Below are positions 24,889 to 37,343 of a DNA stretch of 64,000 nucleotides, piece by piece. The stretch's first letter is position 1. Every line of letters starts with the position of its first letter. Under the pieces are notes generated by a model. It was given only the letters and a program-made list of their open reading frames with translations. It was not told the origin of the DNA and did no database searches. Origin of the DNA: Mesaphorura yosii (lineage: Eukaryota; Arthropoda; Collembola; Poduromorpha; Tullbergiidae). The stretch spans positions 62,001-126,000 of the forward strand of contig WIXG01000013.1 of NCBI GenBank assembly GCA_009869945.1, given 5' to 3'. Both the position numbers and the translations under genes were made by a program.

Positions 24889-26921
24889 ATGTCAAATCGA
24901 GTGGATAACGATGAAAACTTTTGGGCTGAGACCAGGACGAAGGGGTTCAGCTTTAATGATGACGATGACGAATCTGAGGATGTAAATGAAGCTCCAGTCC
25001 ATTGTCTCAGTCAGCACACATTGTTCAAGTGACCTAAGATTCCATTTATTTGTTCCCTGTGATAAGGCCGCAAACCCATGGAGGAAAGACTTGGCCAATA
25101 CCAACGAGTTGAAATTGGATCTGATGCGAGATGAGGAAAGTTCATCTGTGTATTCTGGGCTGTCGGAAGGGTCAAGCGAAGACGATCGGGTTGCACGAGA
25201 AAATGTAATCTTAAGTTCGGGACCATCGTTTCTCCTGCAAGACTGCATCAGCCAATGTGAAGAAGGGATTTATCGAAATACTACGTCATCTTTAACTTCA
25301 AACTGTAAGCATTTTCCCTGGAAAGCAATGTTTTACATATCATTCACGAGCATGAATTTTTACTCTAGGGTCAGATAGCGATAAGTCTCCCTTAGGATTT
25401 CCTACCATTAAAAAGGTAACATGAAAATGAGGCTGCCTACACAATTTGCGGTGTTTCTAAATCAGGGTCTGCACCGTCTGACTATTACAGGTTGATGCAC
25501 CGTTCAGTGGAGTGGGTGGATTGAAACACGATCCGATCCGGGAAGCCGTCTGCAATTTTATGCTGGGTCAAGATGTTCCGCTTGAAAGCTTTAAAAGTCT
25601 GGCCGACAAAAAGTCCCTCCTTTCCAAAGCGTTGGAATTAAACGAAGGGAACGCAATTCTCGCTGTAAGTATATTCTGAAGCCGAGAAATTGCTCAATTT
25701 TGCCTAGAACAGTGTGAATTTTGTACCTTCTACCACTTTCTGTCGTCTCAACTTTAGGTTGTACTGTTTCTTCAACGGACTCTAAAGCCCAGTCTATTCA
25801 ATCAGATTTTAATGGAGAACCCAAAAGCTGTGAATCCCTACGTGCATTATTTGGAAACTAAATGTGATACTTCCCAATTATTAGATATCCTCAGGTGCGA
25901 ATGAACAAGAAAATGAGATTTGTTGAAAATCGAAAGTCTTTATTGTGACTGTAACTGAATATTACATGACGATCTCCAGCATACTCGGGCGCACTCAAGA
26001 CACGTTAATCATGCGATACAAGACAATCCTGAGGAGCGAAAACAATCTGACCAAATTGGAGACTCAGTTGGCGCATTTCTTCAAGGCGGAATGCATCATA
26101 TCTGACGCCGAGATTTCTTCCTACGTTAAGGCGCACCTTAATCTTATTGACACACAAAAAACAATACAGAGCACGGGATCCTCAGTTTCCAAGCCTGGGT
26201 CATCAGTATTGAGAACTTTCGCCTTCCTTGTGGAAAAGTACTCAGACGAGAACACAAACGCTCCACTCTCTCCTGTCAACTTCCGCCTGGTTCATGGACT
26301 CAACGATAAGCAGTACGCCTGGATTCACTTAATCGGGTTAGCCAAAGTACAAAAGTGGCCTCAAATTGAATCTCTCCTCATTTCGAAGGTAACTTGCTCT
26401 TTGCTCAAATGTGTCTTTGGCTAGTCAAACGAAGGGCAGAGAACTAATTCTGTGTTCTGAATTTAGAGTTGGTTGGGCACTTCTAGAGACAAGTGTGTTC
26501 TTCCGCTGGAGGACGTGGCTCTGTATCTCAAATCCGCACCGGTCGACTTGATAGCAAAGTTCATTCGTCTGGTTGAAAATATGGACAAAAGAATTGCTCT
26601 TGCGAGGAAGTACCAGTGTCACATGCTGGTACTTGATGTAAGTGGTAACTCCTTGGGGTTCAAAAGATTTCAATAGCTTAGCTGGGAATATTAGTTTAAT
26701 TCAATTTTTTCAAACTTTAGATTTACGCCTCACAAAAGGACAGAGCTTCCATAATAAGTTACAAAATGAAGCTAGATGAAAAATCAAAAGAATCTGTCTA
26801 CGCGGAGAACTTGTTAAAAAGCTCGGTAAGTAAAAAGCAAGATGTAAGGGAAAGACTATAATGTACTAAAATTTTACAATAATGACATTATGAATTACAG
26901 AATACAAAGTGGAAAAATTAG
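24889..26921 (+). CDS. VIPAS39: VIPAS39 / SPE-39 endosomal trafficking protein
   Basis: VIPAS39 (VIPAR, SPE-39; fly Vps16B) pairs with VPS33B and works in late endosome, lysosome-related organelle and polarity trafficking. Exons 24889-24981, 25067-25304, 25369-25415, 25491-25664, 25758-25894, 25980-26388, 26467-26637, 26721-26825 and 26901-26921 give 464 residues (human 493). The N-terminus is acidic and disordered with NFWAETRTKGFSFNDDDDE, like the family's start. The C-terminal half is helical like VPS16, with KSLLSKALELNEGNAILAVV, RLVENMDKRIALARKYQCH and the family ending NTKWKN. The second exon's acceptor is the least certain join. It converges with MUS81, with the stops only 247 bp apart. 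Confidence 0.93.
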
Positions 26922-27091
26922 CACCGTTTAGGCGAGCTTAGCGAAGAAACAACGACGGGAGCTTCGTATAAAATTCTCGACTGGTCCATGATAGAATGAC
27001 AAATAGCAATAAAATCCGCTGCCTGATTACAATCATGTAAAAGGATGTGAGATTTGCATCGGATCATGCGCAATTGTGGACCTTTTTACGC

Positions 27092-27097
27092 AATAAA
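27092..27097 (+). terminator. AATAAA polyadenylation signal for VIPAS39
   Basis: A canonical AATAAA lies 171 bp after the VIPAS39 stop and 71 bp before the end of the convergent MUS81 coding region. Confidence 0.5.
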
Positions 27098-27167
27098 AGT
27101 TTTTTAAGAAACTGTGGTGTATGTTCAGTTTGTCATACTAAAATACAGTTGTTATGTTGGGATCCGA

Positions 27168-29571
27168 CTATGAAAATGCCTTGGTTGTGTACAATCTTGC
27201 AATGATTTTGCTTATTGCTGGACCAATTGTTCTTCCTCCATTTCCGAAATGTAAGCTTGCCAGTAGTCCCTCTTTTTCTTTTTCACTTCTGCATTCCCGA
27301 TAAGCTAACATCAGCGAGTGAGGCGTTGGGTACTTTTGGATAATGGCCTGGGCTTTCTCTACACTTAAGCCCTTCAGGCGAAGTAAGTGTTTGGCGAACA
27401 TTTCTGACACTGTCCAGTTCTAGAAATGAAATGTACAAAATTACTGAAACGACCCGAACTGCTTTTTTCCCAGGAGGTATGGTCTCAGTTCATAGTTACC
27501 TTTGCTTTGTTTGAAAATTCATTGAAATCTTCAAAGCTTAATAAATACGTGTCTGATGACTCCTTCAGTTTGGGCCATTCGTTACGAGAGCAGCTCGCTA
27601 TTCGTTTTCCCTAAAAACGAAGCAAAATTCATCAAACCTCGCCACAAAAATGTGCGCATTCATATAGTACAAATGACTTACTGAATACGTTTTCGACAAA
27701 TGACGGGTCATATGTGTGAGAAACGCACAGGTATCTCTGATTGATCTGGTCTCTTGAATGAGAAATCCATTTGTAATTTGGGTGTTTGCTAGCGCCTGAG
27801 TTAAAGCTCCCTCAGCCAATCCCCAATCATCAGTCCCGTACGACTCCATCAAATAAATAGGCTGAAGGCAGCACTTCTCCAGTCGATGCTTTTGTTCATG
27901 AAATCTGCCGTCTCTGATGGAGTGTGCCAGATCGTCTGCTCGTTTCCTCTCGACCACATACGGTAAAACAAGATCTTGCCCCTGTCTTGTCACTGTGAGG
28001 CGACGCACAGCTTGGTTAGAACTAGAATCCACACTCCGGCACACCCAAACGAAATCTCCAATGTTGAGCTTCATCACTTGAAGAGGTACGCCATTCTTAT
28101 TTAGTTCGTGAATCACGTCCTCTTTCTTGTCCCTTCTAAGGGTGGAAAGTACGGACTTTAGAATGCTGCGGACGTGGCAAATAGCAAAGTAATTTCAAAT
28201 CTGACACTTACGTATTTGTCTCGCAATTATCGACGCATAAAATGATTTCAAACTTGCCAGGCTCCAGTACAAATCTGGAGACCTGCGGTTCAGTAGACGG
28301 GATTGACTCAACTTCATCATCACCTGGTATAAGATAAAGATAGTATAAAGGTACAAAGAGATGAGAAAACAACAGCCAGATTTCTTTTTGGAGAGTTTTC
28401 AATTTCTTACTCGATTCTTCATCAACATTAACAGCGTCACCCGAGTTTGGAGCATTCTGATTAAGGTTCACATTTAGCAGTTTTGCAGCCAGTTTCCTTC
28501 CGTCATCTGTTAACAAAAACCTTGACAAATCCATATGAGTCACTTTTATGTTCCTTAATTCTTCCTATTAGCCTAAGCAGTTGTACTTCGTACTTGGCTG
28601 GATTTCCCTGACGTAAAACTAGCCCCTTTCCCAGAAGTGTAGCCATTGAGTTCCAGGCAGTGTATTTGGATCCCAGATTGTCCGGTTTCGCAAATGATGA
28701 ATCACAGTGCTCCTGTGCCTCTCGTAACAGCTCAGCCTTTAACATGAATCCTCTGTAGCCAGGCGTGGGCTCCTTCTTAAAAAGTGTGACCAGGAGTGCA
28801 TAGGAACCAGATCGGTATCCTGGGATGTAATTATTTTTGCTTCGGCCACTAGTTTTTGTCTGCGGAGTGGTTGAAATAGCATATTATATGTTATGTTAAG
28901 TCTGGACGTATGTAGAGATGAGTATCGAACCTTTGTAGGCGCCAGTTCTTCCGTATCGCTACCAATGTCGTTGTTTGTGCCAGTGTGTCCATTCGTCTGG
29001 TTGTTCCCTTTTGATTTTACTTGTTTTTTTGTCTTGCTTTTACCAGTGACAGGCGACGTAATGCCAATAACATCAGACAATCTTGTCGTATCGGAGGATC
29101 TGATACCTTGTATCAAGACAAATATTGTATTCGCAACGCAATTCACGTCCTCAGAGAGCAGCAGCAGATTAAAAGCAAACTATCTCATTACTTTGTAGCC
29201 CTGGTTCTTTAGCAAGCCTTCTGTCTATCATCGAACATAATTTGTCGCCAAAAAATTCCAGGATTGCACATTCTTCTCCTGACGATAGCACCAGTGGATA
29301 CTTTCTCAACGAATTAAGGGCCTATGAATAAAAAAAATTGATGATTGCACATAGCCCAACGATTTTTTTCATGAAGCCACGACGATTCTGTCATGATAGC
29401 TACCTTGCTAAAAACGAATTGCATTTTAGAATTCTTTTGGACTGCATCTTCCTTCCACTCGGTCAGCCATTCCTCAAAAATAGGATTTGGGCAGGGCCGT
29501 GGTGCTTTACGGGGTTTGCTGTACTTCGCGCTGCTGAATCCTGCTCGAGACTGAGAACTCCCACTGGCCAT
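27168..29571 (-). CDS. MUS81: Crossover junction endonuclease MUS81
   Basis: Catalytic subunit of the MUS81-EME structure-specific nuclease that cuts branched DNA in replication-fork repair and crossover formation. Exons 29404-29571, 29192-29321, 28931-29106, 28594-28859, 28411-28520, 28212-28323, 27682-28165, 27500-27610 and 27168-27419 give 602 residues (human 551). The start MASGSS is the first ATG of the frame, followed by [17 protein letters not shown] as in human. Next come an N-terminal helix-hairpin-helix ([14 protein letters not shown]), a winged-helix region ([17 protein letters not shown]) and the nuclease domain. That domain keeps GDFVWV and the metal-binding ERKRADD, so activity looks intact. 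The tail carries a second HhH ([16 protein letters not shown]). The linker after the first HhH is a low-complexity Lys/Asn/Gly stretch. Confidence 0.95.
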
Positions 29572-30383
29572 CTTTCTCTTCAAAGAATAGTGTACAGCTC
29601 AAGAAACGTTGTATCATCTCCCGTTGATCTGACCCTGAACAAAAGCAACCGAACTTCACCCCGGAAAATTGATAAATATACGCTTTATCTGCGGCCTACG
29701 GAATAGAAGTGAGAGTGTACCAGTTCGTAGCTCTCATCACAGAAAAGATTCCCGATTCCTCGTTACACTTCTTGGTACTGCTAGATATCACGTCACAAAC
29801 TATAAGCGCTGATTTATTGTGAATGGTAAAACTCAAGTTTAATCAAAATCAAGAGACAAGAGAGAAAGCAGTTGATATTTCTGCTGTTTACAAATTCTGT
29901 CTAGCCTCAAGCGTTTCGCTCCATGAGTGGGAATGATTAACTTCCTTCCCTGAAAAATATTTGAACGCTCTTCAAGGATTTCCAACTTGTAGTATAGTAC
30001 AAAGCGTAGAATTTAAATGACTCGTATTCCGATCCACGTGCCAAGACTAAGAACATCGCTTGATTTGGACAACAGACAGTGGCCGTTCAGCCGATCAAAT
30101 ACTGCTTGCTTTCATTGCCACCTGAACTGATACGGCATTGAGATCTATCAAAGCGGGATTTCGGGATGCAGGAAGGACAGCAGCTAATCGATTAGATTCA
30201 TTATATTGCGATTCAGATGTAAAATCTTTGGTAATCAATCTTCTATAATCTTCGGTAATCTTCAATAATCAACAGCAATACTGTGTATTTGCTTCTAGCT
30301 CCATTCTAATCACCCGATGCTGTTTTATCGGTCGTAGGCCTTCTACACGGCGGTTGGAAAAGTAAAGGCAGAAGACGCCAGAC
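29572..30383. promoter_or_regulatory. Divergent MUS81/BMS1 upstream region
   Basis: 812 bp between start codons on opposite strands. It should hold both promoters and 5' UTRs. Near 30220-30270 there are repeated short 'taatcttc' motifs; no coding signal is seen. Confidence 0.45.
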
Positions 30384-33300
30384 ATGGAGGGCGATGATAA
30401 GAAGAAGGAACACAGAGTTCCTAAAGTTGGACGGAAGGCTGAGAAAAAGCAGCGGAAAAACAAGATTGACGATTCCGGTGTTACCGACCCGCGTATAAGA
30501 AATCCTAAGGCCTTTGCAATTAATAATGCACAACGAGCTGAGCGCCGTTTCCGTCGGAAAACCGACTTGGACACCAAAAAGCAAAGAGTTCCACTCGTGG
30601 ACCGCACACCAGTTGAGCCTCCACCATTCATAGTCGCCGTCGTTGGTCCTCCCAAAGTAGGGAAGTCGACCTTGATGCAAAATCTTATTAAGAATTGGAC
30701 ACGACAAACTCTCAGCGAGATTAAAGGTCCCATTACAATCATTACTGGTAAGAAACGGCGGCTGACCCTCTTGGAATGTAACAATGACATAAATTCAATG
30801 ATCGACGTGGCAAAAGTGGCTGATTTGGTCTTGCTCATAATCGACGCATCGTTTGGTTTTGAAATGGAGGTCTTTGAGTTTTTGAACATTTGCCAGGTAA
30901 GGGGCTCTTGTCTAGACACGTTAATGAAGGACCATCCTGATCGAATTCGAATAATTTGTTGTCGCCTTCCAGGTTCACGGGTTTCCACAAATAATGGGAG
31001 TGCTTACACATTTAGACCTGTTGAAGAATAAAACTCAGCTCAAGAAAACTAAGAAAACCCTCAAACACAGATTTTGGACTGAAGTATATCCAGGCTCCAA
31101 ATTATTTTACTTATCAGGATACCACCAATTCACAAATTCGTACCCTAAGAATGAAATCCATAATTTGGCAAGATTTATATCCGTCATGAAGTTTCGCCAA
31201 ACGGCCTGGAGGTCAGAACATGCCTTTGTAGTAGCGGACAGGATGGAAGACTTGACTTCTGCTGAAGACATTCGAGTTAATCCTAAAGTTGACCGCACAA
31301 TCTCATTGTATGGGTTTGTGCATGGAACGCATCTCAAATCTCAAGTTACTGTCCACATACCAGGTTAGTTTTGGTTTTTAAGTTGAGATTTGGTTTGTTG
31401 TCTTGTCCGGTCTGGTTTAAATTCGGCCTTGACCCGTCTAGGTCTGGGAGATTTCACACCAGACAATGTGAACGCGTTGGAAGACCCGTGCCCGTTGCCG
31501 GAGAAGGAAAGAGTGCTACGAAGATCACTGAACGAGAAAGAGAAGCTAATTTATGCTCCTTTCTCGGGAGTTGGTGGAATAGTCTACGACCATGACGCAG
31601 TTTATATTGACTTGGGAGGAAGTCACAGTCATGGGAAGCCAAGTGAAAAGGAGGAAAGCGGCGAATCCGCACCACTTGTTAAGGAGCTGCGTGAGATGAA
31701 GTCAACGTTAGACGAAAAACTCGAGTCAGCTGGACTTCAGTTGTTTAGTAACTCTGATGTTATTACGGCTGTTGATGTGGTGGAAAGTGATGAGGAAGAT
31801 TCGGAAGAACAAAGTGAGGACGACGAAGGAAATGACGACCAGAACTTGAATTATGACAGTGATGGAGGTTCAGAACAACCTGAAGCCGACGAAAATGAAG
31901 GGCATACGAATAAAAACTATCGAAGTCGCAGTACGGAAAATGGAGGTGAAAGTGATAGCGATAATCCTGATGATGATGAAAGCCAAGACACGAACTTTGA
32001 CAGTCAGAAGCAGGCACGATTTCAAGAAGCCAGTGACCTTTTCTATTCAAGATTTAGGCACAGGCCTCTTCAGAGAATGATTTATGATGATATTGATGAC
32101 TTTATGAACTTGGAATCACGTGCGAACTTCGACATAACCAACTGTGCAGTGCAGGACATTAATGAGGAGGAAGATGACACTTATAAGAGCCTGTTCGTTG
32201 GCGGTGACTATGCAGAATCTGCGAAAGCAATGCTGGATCAAGACAACGAAGAAGATTTTGGAGACTTTGAAGAATTGGACAATGAGAACGAAGAAGAGGA
32301 TCAAAGTGAAGGAGACCAACCTGTGGAAACGGATGAGAAAAGTGAGAAACGAGAAGCGATGAAAAAGAAATTGAAAGAAAAATTCGACATGGAGTACGAT
32401 GAAGGAGACAAAGACTTTTACAGCGACTGGAAAAATGAAGTTGAAGAACAAGCAAAGGTATTTTGACCTTTCACGACGATGTTTTAAAAGTTCTTAATTT
32501 TCAATTCACATTTTAGTTAAATCGCACATTCTTCGCAAGCGTAGAAGATCCAACGCTATTGCAAGATCTGCAAGGACTTTCGCCGGGGACCTACGTCAGA
32601 GTTCAGATAAATCAAGTGCCCTACGAATTCGTGGTCAACTTCGACCCACAAAGAACTGCACCTTTGATAATTGGTTCCTTGGACACTCCGAATCAGGAGA
32701 CACTTGGAGTCATTCAAGCGAGGATAAAGAAGCATCGATGGTACCCGAAAATTTTGAAGACCAGGGATCCAATTATATTATCAGTTGGCTGGCGGCGTTT
32801 CCAGACAATCGCACTGTACTCCGTGCATGATCACAACATGAGGAACAGGTACGTTTCATGGGTCCAACGCCTGTCGGTTCTTGAGTTGTAGTCACGGTTC
32901 CGTCTGAATTTCAGAATGATAAAATATACATCGGAACATTTGCACTGTGTTGCAAATTTCTTCGGACCAGTCACGCCTCAGGGGACAGGCATAATTGGAA
33001 TCGCTCCTCAAGGCACGGAAGGGTTTCGCATAACCCTCACTGGAACCATTTTAGACATGAATAAGAGCACTGAACTAGTGAAGAAATTAAAACTGATTGG
33101 GCACCCAGTAAAGATATTCAAGAAATCTGCATTTATCGATGGAATGTTCAACTCGCAGCTGGAAGTTACGAAATTCGTTGGTGCAAAAATCAAATGCGTG
33201 TCTGGGATTAGAGGTGTGATCAAGAAACCTCTGAGGGCACCTCCAGGTTCATTCCGAGCTACTTTTGAGGATAAAATACAAGCCAGTGGTAAGTGTTTTG

Positions 33301-33986
33301 TGTCTGTTTCTAAACGAATCGATCAATCGAATCTAACAGAGTAACTTTGAGTAACTGAGCAACGTCATTTCTTGCAGATATCGTGTTCTGCAGAACATGG
33401 GCCAAAGTTGAAATCCCCAAATTTTTCATGAGTCTGCCAACTCATATAGTAGCACAGCCGCGACTCGTGAAAACCTTGGGACAATTGAAGCATGAAAAGC
33501 AGATCCAAGTCGTTCCAAATCCCGACAATTTGTACACTCCAGTCGTGCGACCTGTGAAAAATTTTAGGCCATTGAAGGTGCCAAAGAAACTTCAGGAGAA
33601 GCTACCGTACAAGGACAAGCCCAAAGTCCAAGCAAAATTGCTGGAACCTAAACGCATCGCTGTGATAAAAGAACCACACGAAAGAAAGGTAAGGCGCAAA
33701 TAGAATCAGAATCTCTGATTGATCTGACTCGTACCACTAATGACATTTATGAATTCTGGATTTTCAGATGACACAATGCTTGAAATTGATGAGAAATACT
33801 TTAGCTGAGAAAGAAGCTCGAGAGCAGCAGGAAAAGGCGAGGAAGGCTGCCGAAAGAAGCAAAATAATGAAGAAGCTTGAGGAGCGGCAGACCCAGCGAC
33901 AAAAGATGCTGAGGAAGAAAGTATTCCGGACTTTAGGATTATTAAATAAATCAAAGACAGGTGATGGTCATGGACATAAGCGGTAG
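30384..33986 (+). CDS. BMS1: Ribosome biogenesis GTPase BMS1
   Basis: Nucleolar GTPase of the U3 snoRNP/SSU processome needed for early 18S rRNA maturation. It binds RCL1. Exons 30384-30896, 30973-31363, 31442-32457, 32517-32848, 32915-33288, 33378-33688 and 33768-33986 give 1,051 residues (human 1,282, mainly because the acidic linker is shorter). The P-loop reads [12 protein letters not shown], followed by [23 protein letters not shown] and [10 protein letters not shown]. The middle is strongly acidic (about residues 410-620), as in the family. The C-terminal AARP2CN/DUF663 part includes [32 protein letters not shown] and [13 protein letters not shown]. The extreme C-terminus is a Lys/Arg/Glu coiled coil. 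Confidence 0.96.
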
Positions 33987-34516
33987 TGTATTCAGATGCA
34001 ATTGTTAGTTTTTACACTGAAATTGATGTAAGGATCAATTTATTTCAATAAAATAAGTAAAATTACAATTCCAAGTTTTCATTGACAATACAACGCCCCG
34101 CCTCATCGCCAATAACCTAAAGAAGTGGAACATAATCTACCCACAGTAGAAGAATCTAAATTGTAGTCCTAGTCCTCTGAAACCTTAAAAAGTATAAAGA
34201 ACTTCTCATATAAGTTATCAATCAAGGTCAAACTTTCGAGATGCCACGCACAGGAAAGGAAGATCCTCAAAGTCCTCAAAGGAATCCTCAAATCTATTCA
34301 ACAGCCTCAGACTTCTAGTCGTATTTCTACACCAGGTCAGGTTGGCTCATCAGACTTTCAAGTTCATTCAAAACTATCGGCAACTATCTTAACCCTAGCC
34401 CCAAGGAACGTGTCAATCAGAATTGAATTTGGAACATAATCCAGTAACTAGAAACGCTATTTACAACATCCAACATCGTGAGATAAAAGTTTAAAATCCC
34501 TTGCCATTCATGTACA
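33987..34516. other. Convergent intergenic region after BMS1
   Basis: 530 bp between the BMS1 stop and the stop of the minus-strand zinc-finger gene. AATAAA at 34047-34052 fits the BMS1 3' end. Otherwise featureless. Confidence 0.45.
34047..34052 (+). terminator. AATAAA polyadenylation signal for BMS1
   Basis: A canonical AATAAA lies 61 bp after the BMS1 stop codon in an AT-rich context. Confidence 0.55.
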
Positions 34517-37343
34517 CTACTCAGGTTCAAGCTTCGCCGGTTCTGACTTCGTTCCAGCGCTGTTAGAATCCAGTGCCGATTTCGGGCCATTGGCCAAACA
34601 TTTCTTTTCATGCTCGTCATTCACAACACTCCGAGTTGGATTCGCCTTCTCGACTTCCGAGTTATGCTCAGAGTCATTTACAGACTTGGGCTTCTTTGTT
34701 GCATCCAAAGAATCGTGTGTCTGCTTTGTCGAATTTAGTCCATCTTTTGAGCTTTCAGCCTTATCGTTATTAGGCGTTGATCCTGTGCCATTTATTCCTG
34801 AAGGTTTATCGCCGATTGGTTCTTTAAGCTCCTTCGAGTTGCTCCTGCTCAAGGACTTTTCTTTCCCTTTTTCTGATGACACCACATTAGCACTCTTATC
34901 TAACTTTTCCTCCGCACCACCATTGTCGAGATCCTTTCCCTCAGCCTCAGCGCCTGAAGTTGTAGATGTTGATATTATCTTTTTGGCGGGATGCTGTTCA
35001 TTATCCTTTGCCGGGGCCGTTCCTTCTTGTTCTGTAGGTCTGTCTTCAGGTTTTTCTGCAACGTCTTCCGTCTTTGACGCAGAATTCTCTGCTCGACGCA
35101 AAGATTTTCGGACAGGTGCCACATTTTGGAATTTCCTTCGAGGAATGATAACACGATCGGGAGCCGGCTCCTTCTTTGCGGGCTCTGAGTTTGTTTCACT
35201 GTTCTCGGGCTTCGGCAGGCGGCGCCTCTTTCGTTTGCGAGTTCCTGTGAAAAATGTTTTCTTCTTTTTCTGCACAGGGGGCTTGAGTTGAGCAGCGCTC
35301 ATGTCATCAATCGATGCTTCCTCCGTCTCCGCCTCCTCTGACTCGCCAATATCTCCTGTGATCTCATTTTGCTCAGTTTGCTCTTGATTTCCTTGAGATT
35401 GTTGTTGTCGAATCATAGAAAGCGGAATATCGTCGTCTTCCACGATTGGCGGCGACAATTCCCTGACTCTTGGTTTGGGTCCCGGCTTCTTCCTCGTCGG
35501 GTGGCCACTAACTGCGTGGGCGGACTGGGGATTAACTGCTCCGTGAAGGACGCTTTCGTGCGTGGTCATATGATAATCAAAGGTGGACTGCTTGACGAAA
35601 ACTTTTCTGCAGATCGCACAAGTCATCGTTGACAAACCCAACATTGATTGATGATGTTGGTTTTGCATGTGACGACGAAATGCCAGTATGCTGGAGAAGC
35701 CATTAGGACATAAAGCGCACTGAAGTGCTTTGGTAGTCGGATGACAAAGACTTTCATGACGCCTGAGGCGGCTGATGTTGTAGTAGCTCTTTGGACACAG
35801 TCGGCAACAAAATGTTCCTGCTGAAATCAAAACTTCAATTTAGAAAAGCCTGTGACAAAATAGAAGTCATATGAGCAATACCTCCTGCCATGGAATTGTC
35901 AGTTTCTTCGTTATTAGTTGCTGAATCATCTTGGTTGAAGGAATTCTCTTCAACTGGCGTATTATCTGAGGTGTCCATTTGTTCATCCCTGTGATATTCT
36001 TGTGTAAATGGTTTTCGCCATCCAGCAGGCCGTCCAGGTCTTCCACGTCTACCAGGTTGGAATTTTATTTTCGTGGGAATTTGTTTCTTGGGCCCTGTCT
36101 TCATTCTTCCGAATTTCATAAAATGTCTGAAGCAGTCACACATTTTTTTTATCAGGCTCAAGTTATGTTATAAATGTCTATGAAACCTGAAGTTTAATTG
36201 TTTATTCAAGGCTCAAGATTTTTCACTTACTTGCTCGCAAATGAATTTGCACTAATCCGCTTCATCGAATGCTGGGGCGCGTTATGATTAGCCAAGTCCT
36301 TGCTAGGTGGACCTGCCTCTTGATTGGGGTTCCTGGAGCCCGTTTCATCTGAAATTCGCCCAATACGCTTCCCACGGTTTCCTTGCGCCCCCATCGGAAT
36401 CAGTTTGGGCATCGCTGGGTTTCCCAATGTCTTTGCGACCGACTCCATTTCACGGAACTTTGCTATACTTGAACTTTCATTGTATTGAAGGAAGTGTGCC
36501 GAGGCAGCACTTCGTGCCGGTCTCTTTGACGATGGAGCGTGCTCCTCAGATTCAAGCTTAATTGGCCTCTTATTGTTCGCAAACCTTTTCACATTCGGAG
36601 TAGAGCTGGAGAATCTGGCCCCTGCAACCCCTCCAAATGGTGAAACTGCTGGTCCTAATGAGTTGGAAAAGTCGCCCACTATGTTATCTTCAGACTCGGG
36701 ATAGAGAAACTCGTCTTGGTTTCTTTTCACTGCCATTCCAGCTTCGGTGGCAATAGCGTCCAAACCAACCGGCTGATCGAAGTACGCCTTTTCCTTGGCA
36801 TCATCGTATCTAGGCTTCCATTCTACGAAGTATACAAGAATATCAAGCTTGTTGCATAAGAATTAATTGGGTGGGTATGCATCTTGATCGAGGCTTCTCC
36901 AGCCCAAACTCACTGTCATAAATTTGCTGTCGTATAAAATCCATCGGACCCTTCCGGCAATTCATTCCGTTTGTCTCCACAATTGTGAAGACCACATCAT
37001 TTCGAATGTTACTGAATTGTGCTTGGATCAGCTGCAGCTGCCCATGAAGGCTTGACATGACAGAGATCTTTGAGTGGCATTGTGGACAAAACGGTAAAGA
37101 GATGACAGGATCTTCGTCTTCATCATCTCCGCCATCATCAGGAGCTGGGATGTTTAATGCAGAGTAGAACATCTTTATCATATTCGATTCCCATCTGTCC
37201 GTTGTCAGCTTAAAGGGCGTGAATTCATTGTAGCACACAAAGCAACGTTGTAGCCTTTGCTGTGGAGCTGCTGAATGCGATGCAACGGACATGCTGCTGT
37301 GATTTGAGTTAGCTTGCAGAAACCTTTGACCAGGATTTGGCAT
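34517..37343 (-). CDS. ZAD-like, AT-hook, C2H2 zinc-finger protein
   Basis: Probable DNA-binding nuclear protein; the orthologue is not recognised. Exons 36914-37343, 36231-36822, 35882-36126 and 34517-35820 give 856 residues from the first ATG, MPNPGQRF. A start further upstream through another exon is possible. Residues 33-105 hold CFVC, then LPFCPQC about 70 residues later, a CxxC...CxxC layout like ZAD domains. Around residues 350-370 there is an AT-hook-like GRRGRPGRPAGW. Exon 4 opens with three C2H2 fingers: CCRLCPKSYYNISRLRRHES, CALCPNGFSSILAFRRHM and CAICRKVFVKQSTFDYHM. Then come a second basic RKKPGPKPR motif and a long disordered Lys/Glu/Ser tail. The LPFCPQC motif is shared exactly with the gene at 48.5-50.5 kb. 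Confidence 0.85.

Noticed and set aside
31763-32451. Minus-strand His/Phe-rich open frames
   Set aside because: Shadows of the acidic repeat of BMS1, where GAA/GAT codons read backwards as Phe and Ile/His.
34590-35291. 233-codon plus-strand open frame rich in Phe and Ser
   Set aside because: It is the antisense of the Lys/Glu/Ser-rich tail of the minus-strand zinc-finger gene, whose frame is supported by C2H2 fingers.
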